Assembly (NCBI RefSeq): GCF_000185905.1 | Contig: NC_014918.1 | Span: forward strand, 186,001 to 250,000 | DNA length: 64,000 bases | Reading direction: 5' to 3' | DNA from: Mesorhizobium ciceri biovar biserrulae WSM1271 | GTDB taxonomy: Bacteria > Pseudomonadota > Alphaproteobacteria > Rhizobiales > Rhizobiaceae | Part shown: one piece after another, positions 60,533-64,000 of the stretch | Numbering within the stretch: position 1 is the first letter of the stretch | Layout: every line of letters begins with the position of its first letter | Notes under the pieces: model-generated | Seen by the model: only the letters and a program-made list of their open reading frames with translations | Databases searched by the model: none | Told to the model about the DNA's origin: nothing | Translations under genes and position numbers: made by a program

Positions 60533-60702
60533 CGCCCCGGCCGCTCCACCATGTGAACGTCGAACCCAACTCCCCTGTGGCAGTCGATCAGCGTGCAGCC
60601 TTGAAGCTCGTCCGAATGGCCATCGAGCAGGTATGCCGTGCCGGCGTGCTGCCTAGCGAGGAATGGGTGACGGGCTACTATGGCCCAGAGCCCGATCTAT
60701 GA
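60529..60702 (+). CDS. 57-residue protein coupled to the ligase remnant
   Basis: The ATG overlaps the ligase stop. The sequence opens MTPRPLHHVNVEPNSPVAVD and continues LKLVRMAIEQVCRAGVLPSE, an amphipathic helix. A second tiny frame (60680-60757, MAQSPIYEGEALAKAIIETV and five more residues) overlaps its end. The coupling suggests the ligase operon was once intact. No family known. Confidence 0.4.
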   Translation: MTPRPLHHVNVEPNSPVAVDQRAALKLVRMAIEQVCRAGVLPSEEWVTGYYGPEPDL

Positions 60703-60757
60703 AGGCGAGGCATTGGCCAAGGCGATCATTGAGACCGTGGAGCGCCTGACGAAGTAA

Positions 60758-60791
60758 GCCCGCCGCTGAGGACACAATTACAGCGGCGGGC
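60758..60791 (+). terminator. hairpin after the ligase unit
   Basis: GCCCGCCGCTG (60758-60768) and CAGCGGCGGGC (60781-60791), an 11-bp perfect stem with a 12-base loop, starts at the base after a TAA stop. There is no T-run, so it may be a transcript-stabilising or repeat element. Confidence 0.5.
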
Positions 60792-60992
60792 CTTGCACTT
60801 GCACCAGAGCTTGGATTTGAGGAGGGGAATCTCAACCAAGCACATTTCCAACTTCGATCTCAGAAACAGGTTCCAGCCCTACGAAAAAGATTCATCGCGG
60901 GTGGCCCGCCACCGGGTCTCGAAGCCAGCGGCGGGCCTTGCTTGGCTGTTTCAAGGAGATTTCCTTACCAAGCGCATTCCGAACTTCGACTG
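60780..60992. repeat. degenerate tandem repeat with GGCGGGCC hairpins
   Basis: CAGCGGCGGGCCTTGC occurs at 60781 and again near 60929. The sequences that follow, ACCAAGCACATTTCCAACTTC and ACCAAGCGCATTCCGAACTTC, are also alike, so a ~148-bp unit is present twice. The second unit has its own GGCCCGCC/GGCGGGCC stem. The rest of 60792-61085 contains no gene. Confidence 0.6.
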
Positions 60993-61085
60993 CGGACGCA
61001 TGTTCCTCCCAGGTCGGTGCAAGAGTTTATGCACCCGGTGGCAATCGACGCATTGGCCAAGGGACGCCCAACAGGTCAACAGACC

Positions 61086-61331
61086 TTAAATCGGCTTTCC
61101 AGCGCGCAACATGGCCCGCGCAATTGCGAGTTGCGTTTCCAGCCTGGCGTTCTCTTTCTGAGCCATATTGTCGGCCGCTATGAGCCGTTTCAGCGCCCGC
61201 AATGTCTCGCCTCGCGTCCATCCCGCCTCCAGCATGCAATCGACAATCACCTGAAAGCCTGGCTCCATGGCCTCCTGGCAGTCGATGGCTCGGTCCTGAT
61301 AATCGTCCTGTCGCTTGGGCGGATTGACCAT
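61086..61331 (-). CDS. hypothetical protein
   Basis: 81 residues: MVNPPKRQDDYQDRAIDCQE, then GFQVIVDCMLEAGWTRGETL and a long helix (NMAQKENARLETQLAIARAM). Coherent coding character, family unknown. It follows the gene at 61342 by 10 bases on the same strand. Confidence 0.55.
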   Translation of the reverse strand: MVNPPKRQDDYQDRAIDCQEAMEPGFQVIVDCMLEAGWTRGETLRALKRLIAADNMAQKENARLETQLAIARAMLRAGKPI

Positions 61332-61341
61332 ATCTGCGTTC

Positions 61342-61581
61342 TCAGTTGGCGGGGCCTTTGGGCTTTGTCTCGGACGTAGATCCGTCGAGGAGATCGAGAA
61401 ATGAGTGCAACGCCTTCACCATCATCCGAGCGCCGTTTTCGCTCAGGGTGAAGGATCGCTTCCCCTCGGCAGTCAATAGCCCGACAAGGCAGACCTCGGG
61501 ATTATCGCGGTCATCGATTTCGATTGTGACGCCCGAGACCGCTGGCAGCATTACGTCCTTTGGCTTCTTCGGCATCACCAC
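61342..61581 (-). CDS. hypothetical protein
   Basis: 79 residues, beta-rich: VSGVTIEIDDRDNPEVCLVG then LTAEGKRSFTLSENGARMMV. It probably forms a two-gene unit with 61086-61331. Not recognised. Confidence 0.55.
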   Translation of the reverse strand: MVMPKKPKDVMLPAVSGVTIEIDDRDNPEVCLVGLLTAEGKRSFTLSENGARMMVKALHSFLDLLDGSTSETKPKGPAN

Positions 61582-61650
61582 AACCTTGATACGTTCTCAC
61601 TCCGTTCCCATCTTGGGCGGGCCTCGATCCTTGTCAATGAGACGACCTGA

Positions 61651-62366
61651 ATGTGTGGACGCGTTTTTGTAAAATCGACCATCCCGGACATGGTGCGGCG
61701 CTTCGAGTTCGCGCACCCTGGCGACGTTGAGCGGGCAACGGGTTCCCGGTCTGGAATGGCGCGCCCAGCCTGACCTATCCAATCATTGTACGTGAAGAGC
61801 TTTCCACGAGCATGGCCGGTTTCCTTTCTGCGAAGTGGGGGCTGGTTCCCGGCTGGGCGCGCGATGGCGGCGGGCGGCCACCGCCTGTCAATGCGCGGTG
61901 CGAGACGATTGCCAGCAACGGCATGTTCCGAAAAGCATACGCCGCGCGCCGTTGCCTGGTGCCCGTCGACGGCTATTTCGAATGGCAAAAGCTCGATGGT
62001 TCGGGCACGAAAAAGCAGCCTTACGCTATCGCGATGACGGAGGACGAGCCTTTTGCCATGGCTGGAGTATGGGAAGAATATGCCGACAAGGCGACCGGCG
62101 AGTTGATCCGGACCTTCGCTGTCGTCACCTGCGAGCCCAATACGTTGATGGCGACGATCCATGATCGGATGCCGGTTATTCTGGCGCCTGCCGATTACAT
62201 GCGCTGGCTCGGACCGGAACTGGATCCACGCGACCTCATGAAGCCATATCCTTCGGAGCTGATGAAGATGTGGCCGATCGACAGGAAGGTCGGAAGCCCG
62301 CGAAACAACACGCCGGACATCATTGACGAAATTGGCGTGGGACCAAACGACCTTTTCGACGTTTGA
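61651..62366 (+). pseudogene. SRAP (YedK/HMCES-type) protein with a frameshift
   Basis: The ATG at 61651 opens MCGRVFVKSTIPDMVRRFEF, with the catalytic Cys2 of the SOS-response-associated peptidase family, which crosslinks to abasic sites in single-stranded DNA. The frame breaks near 61731 (GAGCGGGCAACGGG, one base short). The other frame continues NGFPVWNGAPSLTYPIIV, FLSAKWGLVPGWARDGG, VNARCETIA, RRCLVPVDGYFEWQK (active-site Glu) and TIHDRMPVIL (active-site His) to a normal end at 62366. One inserted base would restore a ~238-residue protein, so either a recent mutation or an assembly error. Confidence 0.85.
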
Positions 62367-62434
62367 GCCTTTACACTGAACGGTCGCGGTAGGAATATTG
62401 TCCTCAGGTGGGGCGACTCTCAAAAGGTGTCGCA

Positions 62435-62668
62435 ATGGCTAGGTCAAAACCCTCAAAGCAGTTATCACAGGCTGAAATCGAGCGCTTCCTGGTGGCAGCG
62501 GAAGCGCTGCACCTAAGCATCATCAAGCCGTTCATATCACCACATTGCGACCACTACAGGCAGACGCGCGTCCTGCACGAGGTGCTATTGAAGGCCGTGC
62601 GGGACGTCACCGGGAAAGAGGTCGAGTTCATCCGGTGGAACACCACTGGACCGGTGCTGCCCCCCTAA
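62435..62668 (+). CDS. hypothetical protein, intact member of a repeated family
   Basis: 77 residues from the ATG at 62435, preceded by AAAAGGTG. MARSKPSKQLSQAEIERFLV leads to IIKPFISPHCDHYRQTRVLH and KAVRDVTGKEVEFIRWNTTG. Broken copies are at 47431-47565 and 48612-48757. Function unknown; the repeated decay products show that it has been duplicated in this region. Confidence 0.65.
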   Translation: MARSKPSKQLSQAEIERFLVAAEALHLSIIKPFISPHCDHYRQTRVLHEVLLKAVRDVTGKEVEFIRWNTTGPVLPP

Positions 62669-62700
62669 GGCTGGGTAAGCGCCTGGCTGCCGGGGATCGA

Positions 62701-62931
62701 TCAGGCCGAACCCGCAGAACTGACAATGCCAGCGATGCGGATAGCGACGGCATCAAGTCCGCCGTCGTAAATTCTCGTGAGGACGTGTTCCGCAGCTTCA
62801 GCCCGTTGGGCAGTGCAACCGCGAACGTCGCCACCGCCCAACCTTGCCGGCCTGTTGGCGACGCAATCCCAAACTCCCCACAATCCGTCGCGCTCAATAT
62901 GACAATAGAATCTGTGCTTGTGATTTTCCAT
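62701..62931 (-). CDS. hypothetical protein
   Basis: 76 residues from the ATG at 62931. MENHKHRFYCHIERDGLWGV, VANRPARLGG, then a helix (AQRAEAAEHVLTRIYDGG). The frame extends upstream to 63012, but that part is unlike the rest. No family known. Confidence 0.5.
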   Translation of the reverse strand: MENHKHRFYCHIERDGLWGVWDCVANRPARLGGGDVRGCTAQRAEAAEHVLTRIYDGGLDAVAIRIAGIVSSAGSA

Positions 62932-63118
62932 GCAAGGTAAACTCCCCGCATCCCCATTGGGGTCCGATCTATCCAGGAAGGTGGTTAATGGGCCCGCGTT
63001 CGCCGATCGCACTTTAGGCTGGCCGCAGTGGTCCGTCGCCGCACGATGGACTGCTCACTGCACCGGCCACGACATCAGCGCGGTCAGACGGCTGCCGATG
63101 CGGAATCGGCGAGATGCG

Positions 63119-63143
63119 GGAACAGAGTTCAGACGCCGACGTT
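63119..63143 (+). promoter_or_regulatory. EcfG-type general stress promoter
   Basis: GGAAC (63119-63123), 16-base spacer, CGTT (63140-63143): an exact match to the GGAAC-N16/17-CGTT consensus of alphaproteobacterial EcfG sigma factors. It is 50 bases upstream of the small secreted protein gene. Confidence 0.7.
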
Positions 63144-63193
63144 TTTTCCCCAGGTCACGCGATTTTGCGCGTGTAGAACTAACGGAGGTAAAA

Positions 63194-63478
63194 ATGAGCA
63201 TCAAAATGCTTACGATGGGCGCGATGGCGCTCGCAGTGATGACGGGCTCAGCGCTGGCTGGCAGCAGCACCACTTCCGCGCTCGATGATCCTGCAAAGAT
63301 GTCACCTTTCTTCACGGATGCCGGCATGAAAACCTTGAGGTCGGAAGCGGATTTCAAGACCGCATGGATGTCCATGAAACCGGATGAACAAAAGGCGGTG
63401 CTGAAAGACTGCGGCGACACCACGCTCAACAAGTCGCACGCTGATTTCTGTGCCATGGCCAAGAAGATGGGCGGCTGA
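63194..63478 (+). CDS. small secreted protein, probably stress-induced
   Basis: 94 residues from the ATG at 63194, with GGAGGT ahead. The signal peptide MSIKMLTMGAMALAVMTGSA ends at LAG or so. The mature part is helical (MKTLRSEADFKTAWMSMKPD, then EQKAVLKDCGDTTLNKSHAD) with two Cys that could form a disulfide. The EcfG-type promoter upstream and the strong terminator downstream make it a single-gene general-stress unit. Function unknown. Confidence 0.75.
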   Translation: MSIKMLTMGAMALAVMTGSALAGSSTTSALDDPAKMSPFFTDAGMKTLRSEADFKTAWMSMKPDEQKAVLKDCGDTTLNKSHADFCAMAKKMGG

Positions 63479-63515
63479 GAATAACCGCTCTAGGCATTGT
63501 TCCCGAAACGTATTT

Positions 63516-63542
63516 GGCCCGTCCTTAGGGACGGGCCTTTTT
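63516..63542 (+). terminator. rho-independent terminator
   Basis: GGCCCGTCC, loop TTAG, GGACGGGCC, TTTTT; it ends the stress-gene transcript. Confidence 0.9.
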
Positions 63543-63572
63543 CTGCGGGCCATTCCCTTGCGAGCCATGTTG

Positions 63573-63863
63573 CTAAGCGCTCCCGTCGGTCTCGCTTTCC
63601 TCGTCAATCATCCGGACTGGTAGATAAGCATTCGTTTCCAGCCACTCACGCAAGACGATCTGAATGAGCTCCGACCGGCCGATTTTCATTTCAGCGGCAA
63701 TGGAGTTCAGTGCGTCCTGTGTTGCTGGCTCTAGCGGGAGGCCGGCGACGTTCCGGAGCATCAACGCAGCGCGCCGAAGCATGATCTGAAGATCCCCTCG
63801 CGACATGTCGGCGATGCTATCGGCGGCGTTCTCCAGTTCTTTGGCGAAGGATGATAGGGGCAT
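63573..63863 (-). CDS. ribbon-helix-helix-like small protein
   Basis: 96 residues from the ATG at 63863 (AGGATGAG upstream); 12 further codons are open. The C-terminal part (LNSIAAEMKIGRSELIQIVL, REWLETNAYLPV) has the CopG/RHH helix pattern, after an N-terminal helical region (LSSFAKELENAADSIADMSR). It may be an antitoxin-like DNA-binding protein, but no toxin gene is visible next to it. Confidence 0.5.
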   Translation of the reverse strand: MPLSSFAKELENAADSIADMSRGDLQIMLRRAALMLRNVAGLPLEPATQDALNSIAAEMKIGRSELIQIVLREWLETNAYLPVRMIDEESETDGSA

Positions 63864-63899
63864 GGCTCTCATCCTAAAGACAACAGCGGAATAATACAC

Positions 63900-64000
63900 A
63901 GCAATTCAATTGAACAACGGGTGTATCGGGGAACGCGGCAAAATTATCCTGGTTGGATTGGCAGCAGGGATCACGGTTCACCTGGGCGGGCATCAATGGA
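63900..64000. other. right edge, no feature seen
   Basis: 101 bases without a recognisable gene or signal. Confidence 0.3.

Noticed and set aside
47100..63900. CRISPR array search, because of the Abi gene and element debris
   Set aside because: No regularly spaced direct repeats of 25-40 bases were seen; the repeats present are segmental duplications and hairpins.

Overview
The window looks like a chromosomal segment of a Mesorhizobium-type alphaproteobacterium (Hyphomicrobiales). The basis is the high-GC codon use with dense ATGA-coupled operons, the many ABC uptake systems, a SyrA/ExoX-like exopolysaccharide repressor, a DUF768 remnant, a TraD-like remnant, an alpha-r14/suhB-like sRNA with CUCCUCCC loops, and a GGAAC-N16-CGTT general-stress promoter. 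No rRNA or tRNA gene was seen. Everything was read by eye; no database search was run.

Layout. (1) 1-3.2 kb: a TetR repressor with a 22-bp near-palindromic operator, a hydrolase running off the left edge, and a TetX-like FAD monooxygenase. (2) 2.6-12.9 kb: catabolic cluster 1, with an AA_synth (DUF1185) protein, a PucR/CdaR-type activator, then flavin reductase, aldehyde dehydrogenase, luciferase-like (LLM) monooxygenase, alpha/beta hydrolase, carboxymuconolactone-decarboxylase-like protein and a polar-amino-acid-type ABC importer. (3) 13.2-17.1 kb: an ArsR-SRPBCC pair with a 30-bp perfect palindrome over the start codon, then three glycosyltransferase-type genes. (4) 17.3-18.7 kb: a broken PAS-histidine kinase-receiver gene whose 5' end is fused to the 3' end of an ABC ATPase gene. 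(5) 18.6-27.2 kb: an amino-sugar-type ABC operon carrying a beta-keto acid cleavage enzyme, with a divergent kinase, SIS protein and ROK regulator. (6) 27.7-37.2 kb: catabolic cluster 2, which repeats the enzymes of cluster 1 under a GntR regulator with a polyamine-type ABC importer; here the hydrolase and flavin reductase are one polypeptide. (7) 38.3-45.9 kb: envelope genes, namely an M23 peptidase, two tandem serine hydrolases, an orphan TpsB porin and a three-domain peptidoglycan-binding/lysozyme-like/serine-hydrolase protein. (8) 46-63.9 kb: an accessory zone of small genes, gene fragments, duplications and mobile-element debris, with two structured RNAs and an Abi_2/HEPN gene.

Two systems stand out. 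The first is the pair of parallel LLM monooxygenase/flavin reductase/ALDH/hydrolase/AA_synth modules at 2.6-12.9 and 27.7-37.2 kb. They have the enzyme logic of uracil (Rut) or pyridine breakdown but a different gene set and unknown substrates; each module has its own importer and regulator. The second is the Abi_2/HEPN gene at 56.9-57.8 kb. It is preceded, on the same strand, by what reads as a short non-coding RNA gene with its own promoter, two hairpins, a possible 9-nt pseudoknot and a strong terminator that ends about 20 bases before the Abi start. That is the architecture of an RNA-controlled toxin.
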